Origin: Pseudanabaena sp. FACHB-2040
GTDB lineage: Bacteria > Cyanobacteriota > Cyanobacteriia > Phormidesmidales > Phormidesmidaceae
DNA length: 64,000 nt
Assembly (NCBI RefSeq): GCF_014696715.1
Contig: NZ_JACJQO010000010.1
Span: 1-64,000 of the forward strand
Reading direction: 5' to 3'
In this document: one piece after another, positions 32,634 to 41,751 of the stretch
Position numbering within the stretch: the stretch's first letter is position 1
Layout: each line of letters opens with the position of its first letter
Program-made: the position numbers and the translations under genes
Notes under the pieces: generated by a model
Told to the model about the DNA's origin: nothing
Database searches by the model: none
What the model saw: only the letters and a program-made list of their open reading frames with translations

Positions 32634-32829
32634 AGATCCCCGGCTTTTGGTGCGTAGCCGTAGTCTTCAGCCTCCCCACAGAAAAAGCCGGGGATCTGGG
32701 GTGCAGGAGGATGTCAGCGGCTAAATCCCGGCTTTTGGTGCGTAGTCGTAGACTTGAACTTTTTCAGAGCCCCGGCTTTTGGTGCGTAGCTATAATTTTC
32801 AGCTTCCCCCCAGAAAAAGCCGGGGATCT
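32634..32829. repeat. CCCGGCTTTTGGTGCGTAG repeat cluster with inverted ends
   Basis: Three direct copies of CCCGGCTTTTGGTGCGTAG at 32639-32657, 32727-32745 and 32771-32789. The first is the left arm of a 15-bp perfect hairpin (AGATCCCCGGCTTTT at 32634-32648 with AAAAGCCGGGGATCT at 32683-32697). A final inverted arm AAAAAGCCGGGGATCT ends at 32829. Non-coding; it sits between the SGNH hydrolase and nanE genes. Confidence 0.75.
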
Positions 32830-32891
32830 ATCTAGGGTGCGCTTTGCCGATAGGATCTGAGTGCGTAGGAAGTGAAGAGGCTGATTTAAGT

Positions 32892-33557
32892 ATGGATGCG
32901 CTCAAAGGGGGACTGATTGTATCGTGTCAGGCACCCGTCAACTCACCGCTGCACAATCCCATGATCATTGCCGCGATCGCAGAGGCAGCAGTCAACCAGG
33001 GAGCCGTAGGTGTTCGTATTGACACCCCGGCCCACCTCGAAGCGGTGCGGTTACAGGTGAATGCGCCCATTATCGGCCTGTGGAAGCGGGTCATCCCCAA
33101 CTACGAGGTCTACATTACTCCTCAATTTCACCACGCCCAAGCCGTAGCCGCTGCTGGAGCCGACATTATTGCAGTCGATGCCACAGAGCGACCTAGGCCC
33201 GGCGAAGAGACTCTATCAGGGCTGATTAAGCGCATCCACGAGGAACTGGGCAAGCCCGTGATGGCCGATGTGGACACGCTGGAAAATGCGATCGCAGCTG
33301 CCCAAGCCGGAGCCGATTACGTGGGTACCACCCTCTTTGGCTACACTCCTGCAACCCGCGGCCATACCCCGCCCGGCTTTGACCTGCTGGCTCAGATGGT
33401 GGAGAAGCTGGATCTGCCGGTGATCTGCGAAGGCGGCATCGCTTCTCCCACAGAGGCTCGTCAGGCGTTGAGCCTAGGAGCCTTTGCCGTGGTCGTGGGC
33501 ACTGCCATTACTGGAGTTGACCTGCTGGTGCAGCGTTATGTGCGGGAGCTGGGATAG
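32892..33557 (+). CDS. nanE: N-acylglucosamine-6-phosphate 2-epimerase (NanE)
   Basis: 221 residues, TIM barrel. Signature segments GGLIVSCQAPVNSPLHNP, GAVGVRIDTPAHLEAV, PIIGLWKRVIPNYEVYITP, GADIIAVDATERPRPGE and VMADVDTLENAIAAAQAGAD, then YVGTTLFGYTPATRG, match NanE closely. It interconverts N-acylmannosamine-6-phosphate and N-acylglucosamine-6-phosphate. No nanA, nanK or other sialic acid gene is adjacent, so it may serve amino-sugar turnover or another pathway. ATG 32892 is preferred to a TTG at 32844 in the repeat area. A hairpin follows at 33558-33586. Confidence 0.9.
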   Translation: MDALKGGLIVSCQAPVNSPLHNPMIIAAIAEAAVNQGAVGVRIDTPAHLEAVRLQVNAPIIGLWKRVIPNYEVYITPQFHHAQAVAAAGADIIAVDATERPRPGEETLSGLIKRIHEELGKPVMADVDTLENAIAAAQAGADYVGTTLFGYTPATRGHTPPGFDLLAQMVEKLDLPVICEGGIASPTEARQALSLGAFAVVVGTAITGVDLLVQRYVRELG

Positions 33558-33586
33558 AAGACGCGGGTAGGGATGAGACGCGTCTT
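33558..33586 (+). terminator. Hairpin after nanE
   Basis: Stem AAGACGCG (33558-33565) / CGCGTCTT (33579-33586), loop of 13, directly after the nanE stop. The following sequence is a C-rich low-complexity tract, not a T run. Confidence 0.5.
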
Positions 33587-33711
33587 CCCCTCTCCCCCGC
33601 GTCTCAATTCAGCCAATAGACAGAGCAGATGCCAACACGGCCTTTCTAGACTGAACAGAGACCAGACGCATTGAGCGGCAACGGGTCACGGTTCAAACAG
33701 ATTGGGCACTT

Positions 33712-35049
33712 ATGGCGTTTGACTACGATTTACTGGTAATTGGGGCTGGTTCGGCAGGGCTGTCGGCGGCAAAAACGGCGGCTCGGTTGGGGGCCAGGGT
33801 TGCGATCGCAGATCCCGGTCCCTTGGGCGGCACTTGCGTCAACCGGGGCTGTATTCCCAAAAAGTTTCTGGTGTATGCTGCCGACTTTGTGAGACAGCAG
33901 CAGCAGGCCAAGCACTACGGCTGGAAAAATCTGGCGGGCGAGTTTGACTGGCCCACTTTGAGAACCGCTATTCACGGAGAACTAGAACAGCTACAGCAGT
34001 CTCACGCAAAGGGACTGGAGAAAGCCGGAGTTACTGTTTTGCCCCATCATGCGCGGTTTGTAGACGAGCATTGCCTGTCTGTTGGAGATCAAACAGTAAC
34101 CGCAGATAAGGTCATTGTGGCAGTAGGGGCCAAGCCTGTTTTGCCCGATCTGCCGGGAATTGAAAATGGCCTAACTTCAAGGGATATCTTTCAGCTACCG
34201 GAACTGCCTCAGCACCTTATGGTGATTGGGGGCGGCTACATTGGTGTCGAGTTCGGCTGCCTGTTTAACCTGCTAGGCTGTCAGGTGAGTCTGGCCGACA
34301 AGCATCCTCTGGTGCTAGAAGGATTTGATGATACCTTGCGGCAGCGGGTCCATCAAAGCTTAATCGACCAGGGCCTGAACTTGCTGCCCGAAACAGCTCT
34401 CAGCGCCATTGAGCCGCAGGGGCAGGAGAAGAAGGTGCGCCTATCTGGAGCTTCTTCGGAGGCGATTACGGCTGATGCGGTTTTGCTGGCGCTGGGCCGC
34501 AAGCCGGATCTGAGCCAGCTAGATTTGGACAAGGCGGGTGTAGAGGTGGAAAAGGGTGCGATCGCAGTTGATGCCCACAGCCGTACTTCTCAGCCCTCAA
34601 TTTTTGCGGTGGGCGACTGCACCAACCGCAAGCCCCTGACCCCAGTTGCCAAAGCTGAGGGCGTTGCCGCTGCCAAAACCCTATTTGGCCCAGAGCCTAC
34701 CGAGGTGTCTTATCGCTGGGTGCCTTCGGCTGTCTTTTGTTTTCCAGAAATCGCCAGCGTTGGCTGGAGCGAGGCCGAAGCGCAAGAGCATGAGACTATC
34801 GAAGTTCACTGTGAAACGTTTGTGCCGCTGAACTACAAGCTGACCAGCCAAAAGCCAGAAGCGCTGATCAAAGTGGTGATAGCCAAAGCGTCCCAGGAAA
34901 TTTTGGGCCTGCACATGGTGAATGATGCCTCAGCCGAAATCATCCAGGGCCTAATTCCGGCTTTGCGACGGGGATTGACCCTGTCGGAGTTGACCGAGAC
35001 GATTGCCATCCATCCCACCTCGGCGGAGGAGATCTTTGCCCTTAGCTAG
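33712..35049 (+). CDS. gor: Glutathione reductase
   Basis: 445 residues. FAD-binding VIGAGSAGLSAAKTAA; redox-active disulfide GGTCVNRGCIPKK (C42, C47) in the glutathione-reductase form; NADPH domain MVIGGGYIGVEFGCLF; FAD motif SIFAVGDCTNR; C-terminal HPTSAEE with the catalytic His-Glu pair, as in glutathione reductases. It keeps glutathione reduced in an oxygenic phototroph. No regulatory partner adjacent; convergent with moaD. Confidence 0.93.
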   Translation: MAFDYDLLVIGAGSAGLSAAKTAARLGARVAIADPGPLGGTCVNRGCIPKKFLVYAADFVRQQQQAKHYGWKNLAGEFDWPTLRTAIHGELEQLQQSHAKGLEKAGVTVLPHHARFVDEHCLSVGDQTVTADKVIVAVGAKPVLPDLPGIENGLTSRDIFQLPELPQHLMVIGGGYIGVEFGCLFNLLGCQVSLADKHPLVLEGFDDTLRQRVHQSLIDQGLNLLPETALSAIEPQGQEKKVRLSGASSEAITADAVLLALGRKPDLSQLDLDKAGVEVEKGAIAVDAHSRTSQPSIFAVGDCTNRKPLTPVAKAEGVAAAKTLFGPEPTEVSYRWVPSAVFCFPEIASVGWSEAEAQEHETIEVHCETFVPLNYKLTSQKPEALIKVVIAKASQEILGLHMVNDASAEIIQGLIPALRRGLTLSELTETIAIHPTSAEEIFALS

Positions 35050-35078
35050 ATCTGATGGGCTGCAGGCAGTCTGAACGC

Positions 35079-35336
35079 TTAACCGCCGCTGACCGGCGGG
35101 ATGAGCACCACTTCGTCTCCATCTTGTAGCGGGGTGTCGGGCTCGACAAACTGCAGGTTGATGCCGAAGCGGGTTAGCGCTCGCCACTGCTCTAGCTCGG
35201 GGTGGTCGGTGAGGATGCGATCGCACACCGCCACCACCGTTGTCCCGGCAGGAAAGGCCAGCTCAATCTCCGACTGGCCATAAGCTTCCTGATAAGCAGC
35301 AAATAGTTTGACAATGACGGTTACGGCATCTGACAT
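35079..35336 (-). CDS. moaD: Molybdopterin synthase small subunit MoaD
   Basis: 85 residues with the ubiquitin-like fold: VIVKLFAAYQEAYGQSEIEL at the start, GDEVVLIPPVSGG at the end. The terminal Gly-Gly is the thiocarboxylation site and PPVSGG is the usual MoaD ending. ThiS is less likely because of length and the VIPPVSGG terminus. No other molybdopterin gene is adjacent. Confidence 0.9.
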   Translation of the reverse strand: MSDAVTVIVKLFAAYQEAYGQSEIELAFPAGTTVVAVCDRILTDHPELEQWRALTRFGINLQFVEPDTPLQDGDEVVLIPPVSGG

Positions 35337-35406
35337 GGTTGAGGCTGGAGGACTTACCGCTTCTCAGCCTATCTTGATTGCGTTAGGTTCGGCACCGAAG
35401 AATTGT

Positions 35407-35541
35407 GTAGTAGCGTGTCTAGCTTATAAAAATTGGGTCTTGTAGGTTGGGTCAAGCAAAGCGAAAACTCAACAGCTTTAGGCGGTTGCTGGGCCTCACA
35501 AGCTCGACACTAACCTACAAAAAAGCTAGACACGCTACTAC
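35407..35541. mobile_element. MITE-like element, nested inverted repeats
   Basis: Perfect 19-bp outer arms GTAGTAGCGTGTCTAGCTT (35407-35425) and its complement (35523-35541); inside them a second inverted repeat TTGTAGGTT (35440-35448) / AACCTACAA (35512-35520). The core GTAGGTTGGGTCAAGCAAAGC is of the common cyanobacterial dispersed-repeat type. No coding capacity, 135 bp. It lies between moaD and the NDH-2 gene. Confidence 0.75.
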
Positions 35542-35559
35542 CAGCTCTAAACAAGATCG

Positions 35560-36867
35560 CTACAGCACAGAGGAAATCGAGGCCGCAGGCGTCTGAGTCT
35601 TCTCAACATCGCGTCCGGTAATCAGCCGTGATCCCTGATTGCGGGTGAAGTAGTTCCAGCCCCATTGGGTCATGACCACCAGCTTGTTGTCAAACTCAAT
35701 CAGGTAATAGATATGGACAAAGACCCAAAGCAGCCAGGCGGGAAAGCCTGACATCTTGATTTTGCCTAGATTGACCACAGCAGAGTTGCGGCCAATAATA
35801 GCCAGACTGCCGCCATCTTTATACTGAAAGGACTGAGTTGGCTTGTCGGCCAGCCGCTGCTTGATCAGCTTGGCCACGTACTTACCTTCCTGCATGGCGA
35901 CTGGGGCTACTCCGGGCAGGGGCTTGTCGCCCTGGTGAGCAAAGTTTGCCAAATCACCCACCACAAAAATATTGGGATGGTCGGGCAGACTCAGGTCAGA
36001 CTCTACCAATACTCGCCCGACCCGATCGAGCGGGGCTCCAGCCTTTTCTGCCAAGACAGAGCCCATCTTAGAGGCCCGTACCCCAGCAGCCCAGAGAATC
36101 GTGCCAGCCTCGATGGTTTCGACCGAGTCGCCCCGGCGCATGGTCACCTCGCTGCCCTCAATTTTGGTGACTAGGGTTTGGGTTTGCACAATTACCCCGG
36201 CTTTCTTGAGGGAAGCTTCTGCCGCTGCTGAGAGCTCTGGCGGAAAAGGCGGCAGCACCCGGTCCATGCCTTCTAGCAGCAAAATTCGGGTTTCCCCAGT
36301 ATCGATATTGCGGAATTCTTCTTTCAACGTTAGGTAGGCCAGGTCCGCGATTGATCCGGCTAGCTCTACGCCGGTAGGGCCGCCGCCGACAACCACAAAG
36401 GTCAGCAGGGCAGCCCGTTTGGCTGGATCGGTTTCCTTTTCAGCCGCTTCAAAGGCCAAAAAGATGCGGCGGCGCACCTCTAGAGCATCTTCTACCGTTT
36501 TAATTCCCGGAGCCTGCTGAGCCCAAGCTTCGTTGCCAAAATAGTGGTGGCTAACGCCAGTAGCGACAATCAGGCTGTCGTAGGGCACCGTTGAGCCATC
36601 CTTCAGCCGCACCTGATTAGCTTCGGGTTCAATGTCGATGACATCGCCCAGCAGCACCGAGGTATTTTTTTGACGGCTCAAAATGGCCCGCAGGGGCGAA
36701 GCAATGTCCCCTGGTGACAGGCCTCCCGTCGCAACCTGGTAGAGCAGGGGCTGGAATAGGTGGAAGTTGCGCCGATCAATTAAGGTGACTTTGACAGGCG
36801 CATGCCTCAGCTGCTGCGCCGCATAAAGACCGCCAAACCCGCCACCGACAATCACAACTTGGTGCAT
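35560..36867 (-). CDS. Type II NAD(P)H dehydrogenase (NDH-2)
   Basis: 435 residues. N-terminal FAD-binding VIVGGGFGGLYAAQQL; second dinucleotide fold VVVGGGPTGVELAG; NIFVVGDLANF (FAD contact) and a C-terminal membrane-associated segment FPAWLLWVFVHIYYLIEFDN typical of NDH-2. It transfers electrons from NAD(P)H to quinone without proton pumping. The residues around the first helix are complete, so it should be active. Cyanobacterial paralogues (NdbA/B/C) exist; I cannot say which one this is. Confidence 0.93.
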   Translation of the reverse strand: MHQVVIVGGGFGGLYAAQQLRHAPVKVTLIDRRNFHLFQPLLYQVATGGLSPGDIASPLRAILSRQKNTSVLLGDVIDIEPEANQVRLKDGSTVPYDSLIVATGVSHHYFGNEAWAQQAPGIKTVEDALEVRRRIFLAFEAAEKETDPAKRAALLTFVVVGGGPTGVELAGSIADLAYLTLKEEFRNIDTGETRILLLEGMDRVLPPFPPELSAAAEASLKKAGVIVQTQTLVTKIEGSEVTMRRGDSVETIEAGTILWAAGVRASKMGSVLAEKAGAPLDRVGRVLVESDLSLPDHPNIFVVGDLANFAHQGDKPLPGVAPVAMQEGKYVAKLIKQRLADKPTQSFQYKDGGSLAIIGRNSAVVNLGKIKMSGFPAWLLWVFVHIYYLIEFDNKLVVMTQWGWNYFTRNQGSRLITGRDVEKTQTPAASISSVL

Positions 36868-37161
36868 AACCCCTTCTCAAGTGAATTTCTGTAACTAACC
36901 TTAATCAAATCCCTGACTTACATCCATATCTTGCGGCACAAAATAGCAGGCAAAACCTCTATTCTGGTAGACCAAAGGCCTCGCAAGGAGTGGTTTAATC
37001 GCCCTTATACGGTTACTGTCTTCTGTTAACGTCTTCCCCAGGGGTTTTGGGGTTCCGGGCTCTGTTAAAGTGATTAAGCAATTCTGCTGATCGATCTTAA
37101 AGATTTGGTTTAGACTGCCTGGATCGATCGCTACGTGAGGAAACACAGGTAGGCACAAGCC

Positions 37162-38976
37162 ATGGCACTGATTGTCCAGAAATATGGTGGCACGTCTGTC
37201 GGTACGGTAGAGCGGATTCAGGCCGTTGCCCAGCGGGTAAAAACCACAGTCGAAGCAGGTAACTCGGTGGTGGTGGTCGTTTCAGCGATGGGAAAAACGA
37301 CCGATGGCCTAGTGAAGCTGGCCAATGAGCTAACCGATCGCCCTAGCCGCCGCGAGATGGACATGCTGCTGTCTACCGGAGAGCAGATCTCGATTGCCCT
37401 GCTTAGCATGGCGCTGCATCAACTGGGGCAAGACGCCATTTCTCTAACCGGAGCGCAGGTCGGCATTGTCACCGAGGCTGAACATACCCGTGCTCGAATT
37501 TTAGAAATTGCCCCCGACCGGGTGAAGCGCCACCTAGAGGAGGGCAAAGTCGTGGTCGTGGCCGGATTTCAGGGGATCAGCCAGACCTCAGATTTAGAGA
37601 TTACAACCCTTGGTCGGGGCGGCTCGGACACCTCGGCAGTGGCTCTGGCGGCAGCGCTTCAGGCCGACTGCTGCGAGATCTACACCGATGTTCCCGGCAT
37701 TCTTACGACCGATCCTCGGCTGGTGCCCGAGGCCCAGCTGATGGCAGAGATTACCTGCGATGAAATGCTGGAGCTGGCTAGCCTGGGAGCTAAGGTGCTG
37801 CACCCGCGCGCGGTCGAAATTGCCCGGAACTACGGCGTACTGCTGGTAGTGCGATCTAGCTGGACAGACGAGCCGGGCACTCGCGTAGTGGCCCCCAATC
37901 CCCAGCCTCGCCCTCTAACTGGATTGGAGATTGCCCAACCGGTCGATGCGGTTGAGTTTGATACTGATCAGGCCAAAGTGGCGCTGCTGCGAATCCCCGA
38001 TCGGCCGGGCATTGCGGGGCGGCTGTTTGGCGAGATTGCAGATCAATCGCTCAATGTCGATTTGATTATTCAATCAATTCATGAAGGCAACACCAACGAC
38101 ATTGCTTTTACGGTGGTGCAGAAAAACTTGACCAAGGCTGAAGCGGTGGCGGCTGCGATCGCACCTGCCCTACGCGACAACCCCCTCGACACCAGCCAGG
38201 CCGAAGTCATGATAGACAACCGCATGGCTAAAGTCAGCATTGCCGGGGCTGGCATGATCGGTCGGCCGGGGGTCGCTGCTCGCATGTTTTCCACCCTGGC
38301 CGCCGCCGGGATCAATATCCAGATGATCTCGACCTCAGAAGTTAAAGTGAGCTGCACTGTGGATGTAGCCGATTGCGATCGCGCCATTGCAGTGCTCTGC
38401 GAAGCCTTTGAAGTCAGTAGCTCGCCTGTCATTTCAGCCGCCAAGGCTGCCGCTGCCGAAGACGCAGTCCCAGTCGTTAGAGGAGCCGCTCTCGATCTCA
38501 AGCAGGCCCGACTGGCAATTCGCCACGTGCCCGACCGTCCGGGAATGGCGGCCCACGTTTTTCAGCTATTGGCCGACCGGGGCATCAGCGTAGACATGAT
38601 TATTCAATCCCAGCGCTGCCGCCTGGTCGATGGCCTCGCTACCCGCGATATCGCCTTCACCGTAGCCCAGGCCGATGCCGTACTGGCCAAGGAAACACTA
38701 GATGCCGTTGCGCCTCAGCTAGGCTGTGGGGAAATTGTGGTGGATGATGCGATCGCAAAAGTCAGTGTCGTCGGCATCGGCATGATCCAAGCCCCTGGTG
38801 TGGCTGCCCGCATGTTCAAAGCCCTGGCTGCCCAAGGCATTAACCTCCAGATGATTGCCACCTCTGAGATCAAGATCAGCTGCGTTGTTGGCGAAGCCGA
38901 TGGCGTGCGAGCTTTGCAGGCGGTTCACGCGGCCTTTGACTTGGCTGGCTCGCAGAAAATTGTGGTGCCCGCTTAA
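37162..38976 (+). CDS. lysC: Aspartate kinase with four ACT domains
   Basis: 604 residues. Kinase domain: [15 protein letters not shown] (substrate/ATP site with K7), [15 protein letters not shown] and the LHPRAVEIA segment. After about residue 260 there are two ACT pairs in tandem; each repeat carries [21 protein letters not shown] and [15 protein letters not shown]-type sequence. The doubled ACT arrangement is the usual cyanobacterial form and gives feedback control by lysine and threonine. First step of the aspartate-family amino acid pathway. Confidence 0.95.
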   Translation: MALIVQKYGGTSVGTVERIQAVAQRVKTTVEAGNSVVVVVSAMGKTTDGLVKLANELTDRPSRREMDMLLSTGEQISIALLSMALHQLGQDAISLTGAQVGIVTEAEHTRARILEIAPDRVKRHLEEGKVVVVAGFQGISQTSDLEITTLGRGGSDTSAVALAAALQADCCEIYTDVPGILTTDPRLVPEAQLMAEITCDEMLELASLGAKVLHPRAVEIARNYGVLLVVRSSWTDEPGTRVVAPNPQPRPLTGLEIAQPVDAVEFDTDQAKVALLRIPDRPGIAGRLFGEIADQSLNVDLIIQSIHEGNTNDIAFTVVQKNLTKAEAVAAAIAPALRDNPLDTSQAEVMIDNRMAKVSIAGAGMIGRPGVAARMFSTLAAAGINIQMISTSEVKVSCTVDVADCDRAIAVLCEAFEVSSSPVISAAKAAAAEDAVPVVRGAALDLKQARLAIRHVPDRPGMAAHVFQLLADRGISVDMIIQSQRCRLVDGLATRDIAFTVAQADAVLAKETLDAVAPQLGCGEIVVDDAIAKVSVVGIGMIQAPGVAARMFKALAAQGINLQMIATSEIKISCVVGEADGVRALQAVHAAFDLAGSQKIVVPA

Positions 38977-39085
38977 AGGAAAGACGCCAGGACGCGGAGA
39001 TGGGAATGCAGGGAGGATGGGGAGAAGATCGTACACCCATCCACCCATCCACTCGTCTACCCATCCATCCACCTTGCGCCTCCTA
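38977..39085. repeat. Low-complexity spacer with CACCCATC-type short tandem repeat
   Basis: A polypurine tract (GACGCGGAGATGGGAATG) followed by CACCCATCCACCCATCCA and CTACCCATCCATCCACC between lysC and the DUF456 gene. Typical of the short tandem repeats dispersed in cyanobacterial genomes. The promoter and AAGGA site of the next gene follow it. Confidence 0.6.
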
Positions 39086-39119
39086 GAATAGGAACGTAGC
39101 CAAAGCCAAGGACAGAAAA

Positions 39120-39671
39120 ATGACCACAACCATAGACTACACAGTGCTCTACTGGGTTGTCGTTGCTGTGATGGGGTTGGGCGTAATTGGCGAGCTAGTT
39201 CCGGGTCTGCCTGGGTCTGGCCTAATTTTGGCGGCTATTTTGGCATGGGCCGTCTTGACTCAATTTACTGGTGTGGGCTGGCCGGTGCTGGTGGTCGTGG
39301 CTATTTTGATTTTGAGTATCGCTGTAGATTTTTTGGCGACTTACTGGGGGGCAAAGCAGTTTGGTGCTAGCAAGTGGGGCCAGTTAGGGGCAATCTTGGG
39401 GTTGGTGGCCGGAATTTTTGGGCTGTTGCCAGCGGTGGCTGTAGGGGGGCCCATTGTGGGCGCGCTGGTTGGTCCCTTCATTGGTGCTTTTATCGGTGAG
39501 TACTTGACTCGTAGCCCGGTTGAAGGTCAGTCCCGCGTCAAGATTGCCCTCAAAGCTAGCCTAGGAACAGTCGTAGGATCGCTCGTAGGTAGCCTAATTG
39601 AAGTGCTGTTAGCGATTCTGGCCGTAGCTATTTTTGTCTTTAGCACCTGGCCGCTGGTGCAAGGTCTTTAG
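39120..39671 (+). CDS. DUF456-family membrane protein
   Basis: 183 residues, five or six membrane segments. The family start VVAVMGLGVIGELVPGLPGSGLIL, the centre IAVDFLATYWGAKQFGASKWG and a Gly-rich GALVGPFIGAFIGEYL are DUF456 hallmarks. AAGGA stands seven bases before ATG. Function unknown; glycine-zipper-like segments suggest oligomer packing. Confidence 0.88.
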   Translation: MTTTIDYTVLYWVVVAVMGLGVIGELVPGLPGSGLILAAILAWAVLTQFTGVGWPVLVVVAILILSIAVDFLATYWGAKQFGASKWGQLGAILGLVAGIFGLLPAVAVGGPIVGALVGPFIGAFIGEYLTRSPVEGQSRVKIALKASLGTVVGSLVGSLIEVLLAILAVAIFVFSTWPLVQGL

Positions 39672-39785
39672 CGGTTCATAATCAATTCCTTACCTAGATT
39701 TGGTAGGGGCGCAGGGGTAAGTCCCGGCCCAGCATCCCGTGGTTTCTACAGAGAACTGCATACCTGACAGGCGCAGTCAACAAAA

Positions 39786-39809
39786 AAGACGCTGCTGGAG
39801 CAACGTCTT
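39786..39809 (-). terminator. Rho-independent terminator of the 39838-40356 gene
   Basis: Stem AAGACG (39786-39791) / CGTCTT (39804-39809) with extended inner pairing; on the minus strand it is followed by a T run (six A at 39782-39787). Confidence 0.8.
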
Positions 39810-39837
39810 AATCATCATCTCAGCGAGAGTCTTGAAG

Positions 39838-40356
39838 TTATCGACGACCCATCCAGCGGGCTGCGATCGCACCTAATGCCGCACCTACCAGCGGGTTACT
39901 CAAAAACTTGAGCACAGCAGGCTGATCAGCTAGCACATCTTGAAAGATGTCAGGATGGTTGTGGTAAGTGAAAGCCGCTAGCTTCGACACGTCGTCGGCG
40001 TTCATCTTATTGTGATGATGGCTAGAAAGGCTCAGCTGAGACTGTAGATCGCGCTCGCTCAGTCCCCGCTTACCAAGCTGCTTGAGGAACTCTTTGGCTA
40101 CATCATCGCGCTCATTGGGCTTGATCTGGGAGATAGCCTGCCGCAGATCTGGCTCCATCTGGTTAGACGGAATCTGGTTGGGATGAAAGGCGCGGCCAAA
40201 TGCCTGCTTGCGCTCATCGCGAGAGGACCGCTTGGCAAAATCATCGAAATTGGCATATTCCTTAGACGGATCGGTGGCACCTTGGTCGATCGACTCGACG
40301 TTGCCGCCAGCCAGGTCTCGCATAATTTGCCGTTTATATTCGTCGCTACTCGGCAT
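39838..40356 (-). CDS. Cyanobacterial hypothetical protein
   Basis: 172 residues. Hydrophilic and helical; a short glycine/alanine-rich hydrophobic end LVGAALGAIAARWMGRR could insert in or touch a membrane. NERDDVAKEFLKQLGKRGLS and HHHNKMNADDVSKLAAFTYH are the most distinctive parts. AGGAG seven bases before ATG. I recognise no functional family. First of three similarly oriented minus-strand genes (with 40410-40832 and 40932-41450) that look stress-related. Confidence 0.6.
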   Translation of the reverse strand: MPSSDEYKRQIMRDLAGGNVESIDQGATDPSKEYANFDDFAKRSSRDERKQAFGRAFHPNQIPSNQMEPDLRQAISQIKPNERDDVAKEFLKQLGKRGLSERDLQSQLSLSSHHHNKMNADDVSKLAAFTYHNHPDIFQDVLADQPAVLKFLSNPLVGAALGAIAARWMGRR

Positions 40357-40409
40357 GAGAAAACTCCTAAACTATCTGCTTTTGCAAAAACCAGCGGGTG
40401 AATATCGAG

Positions 40410-40832
40410 TTACTGATACTCAACCTGTTGGGTGGATTTGTCGTAATTAGCGGTAAGAATCAGCTGTTTGTCTGGGGCATAGACCAGTACAGACACGTCT
40501 CGGTTGGGGAAGTTGTGGTGGAAACCCTGCACCAAAGAGCGGGCCAAAGGACGAACCTCAGTAGGGCGCACTTTTGGAGAAATCACTACGCCTAACTTAT
40601 CGTTGTCCCGCACATAGGCGTCTTGGATCAGGCCATTAGCGGTTTGCACCACCCAATTTCCAAAGTTCTGTCCGGCTGCGGTGTCGCCCCGCTCTAGCTG
40701 ACTGTAAGCACTGCTAGGTGACAGCACTGACTGGTCAGCTTTAGGAGCCGCACTACAGGCTGAGGTTGTTACCAGCGTCAGAACCAGAAAGAGGGCCACT
40801 AAGGCCGACCGTAGGTATCGAGTTATCTTCAC
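40410..40832 (-). CDS. Small lipoprotein, cyanobacterial
   Basis: 140 residues. Signal with lipobox TTSAC: LVALFLVLTLVTTSACS, Cys at residue 26. The mature part has ENGLIQ-like AQTANGLIQDAYVRDNDKLG and VLVYAPDKQLILTANYD, suggesting a compact domain resembling small sporulation/stress lipoproteins (YhcN-like), but I am not sure. The start is GTG at 40832 with GGAGG upstream. Probably attached to the periplasmic side of a membrane. Confidence 0.7.
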   Translation of the reverse strand: MKITRYLRSALVALFLVLTLVTTSACSAAPKADQSVLSPSSAYSQLERGDTAAGQNFGNWVVQTANGLIQDAYVRDNDKLGVVISPKVRPTEVRPLARSLVQGFHHNFPNRDVSVLVYAPDKQLILTANYDKSTQQVEYQ

Positions 40833-40931
40833 GTAAACCTCCCAAAATTTTCAAATAGGTACAAATAGGTGTAAAACCAGTCTGTTAAATTGCCCCTCTA
40901 AATCGCCCTCTACGGAAGCTTTGCAAAGGCC

Positions 40932-41450
40932 TTACGGCAGCAGCCCGTACCGCTTCAGGGCTGCAGAGGCCTGCTTCATCTCCTCAGAACTGCCCTGCAA
41001 GACTATGAGATAGGCACCCTCCATTAGAGGCTGTCTCAACTGCTGAGCAGCTGCTTCCGGTAGTCCCATTTGCTGCAAGACTTCAACAGCATTTAGAACA
41101 GCCTGACTTTGAACAGCCTGGATTAGGGTCTCAGCCTCTGGCCCTATGATTAAGGCAAGGCCAAGCTCAGGCAAAGTGACTCGATTCAAGCCGGTTAGAG
41201 CTGACATAGCTCCCTCTAGGGGATGACCTCCACTGGTCAAGGTGCCGTAGTTGCGGCTATCGCCATTAGCAAGTGGGCTTGACTGCCCTTGCGGATCGCT
41301 TTCTTTAACCAGGATGGAAATTTGATGTAGGGGAAAACCAGTCTGCCTTAGCTCGTCTAGAGCTGTTTCCAGACTGACCTGATTCTCGAAGACGCCAAAT
41401 GCTTTCTGCTCTGAGACAACATCTGTCGCCTGTCGGTAGTCTGTGACCAT
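40932..41450 (-). CDS. General-stress-protein-17M-like domain protein
   Basis: 172 residues from ATG 41450 (GGGG about seven bases upstream). The start KAFGVFENQVSLETALDELR then TGFPLHQISILVK has the pattern of the YflT/GSP17M domain: F....A..AL..L...G....ISV. The middle GAMSALTGLNRVTLPELGLALIIGP resembles the hydrophobic follow-up segment of these proteins. Function unknown; family members are often stress-induced. Confidence 0.65.
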   Translation of the reverse strand: MVTDYRQATDVVSEQKAFGVFENQVSLETALDELRQTGFPLHQISILVKESDPQGQSSPLANGDSRNYGTLTSGGHPLEGAMSALTGLNRVTLPELGLALIIGPEAETLIQAVQSQAVLNAVEVLQQMGLPEAAAQQLRQPLMEGAYLIVLQGSSEEMKQASAALKRYGLLP

Positions 41451-41751
41451 GTGTTTCCCCTCTTGCTCCCGGCACAACAGCTCAAGGCAGCAGTGCTGGT
41501 TGATCGAATCACCTTATTGTTTTACCGAACTAGGTCCGGCTCCCTCCTCGCTCTGGGGGGGTAGGAGGTGTGGGTAGGAGGGTAGAAATTGGGGATCACG
41601 GAAGCTCGGGAAGGGGGAGACGCGGGGACGCGGGAGATTGAGCAGATAGGGATCTAGGGGAGTTGGGAAGGTCTAGTGAAGTTCCGTTCATTTCCTAAGT
41701 CCACCAGACCTGTCTAGGGCAGTTATGAGACTTACCTCTACCTTCTGCCCT
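41451..41751. other. Intergenic region (301 bp) with polypurine tract
   Basis: Contains a G-rich low-complexity tract about 41541-41637 including GGGGGAGACGCGGGGACGCG, similar to other spacers here. No gene. Confidence 0.5.

Noticed and set aside
35079-35336. ThiS instead of MoaD
   Set aside because: 85 residues with terminal PPVSGG is the MoaD form; ThiS is shorter, ends differently and would normally sit near thi genes.
36901-37158. 85-codon minus-strand frame upstream of lysC
   Set aside because: No recognisable motif, no good ribosome site, and it covers the leader of lysC; kept as non-coding.
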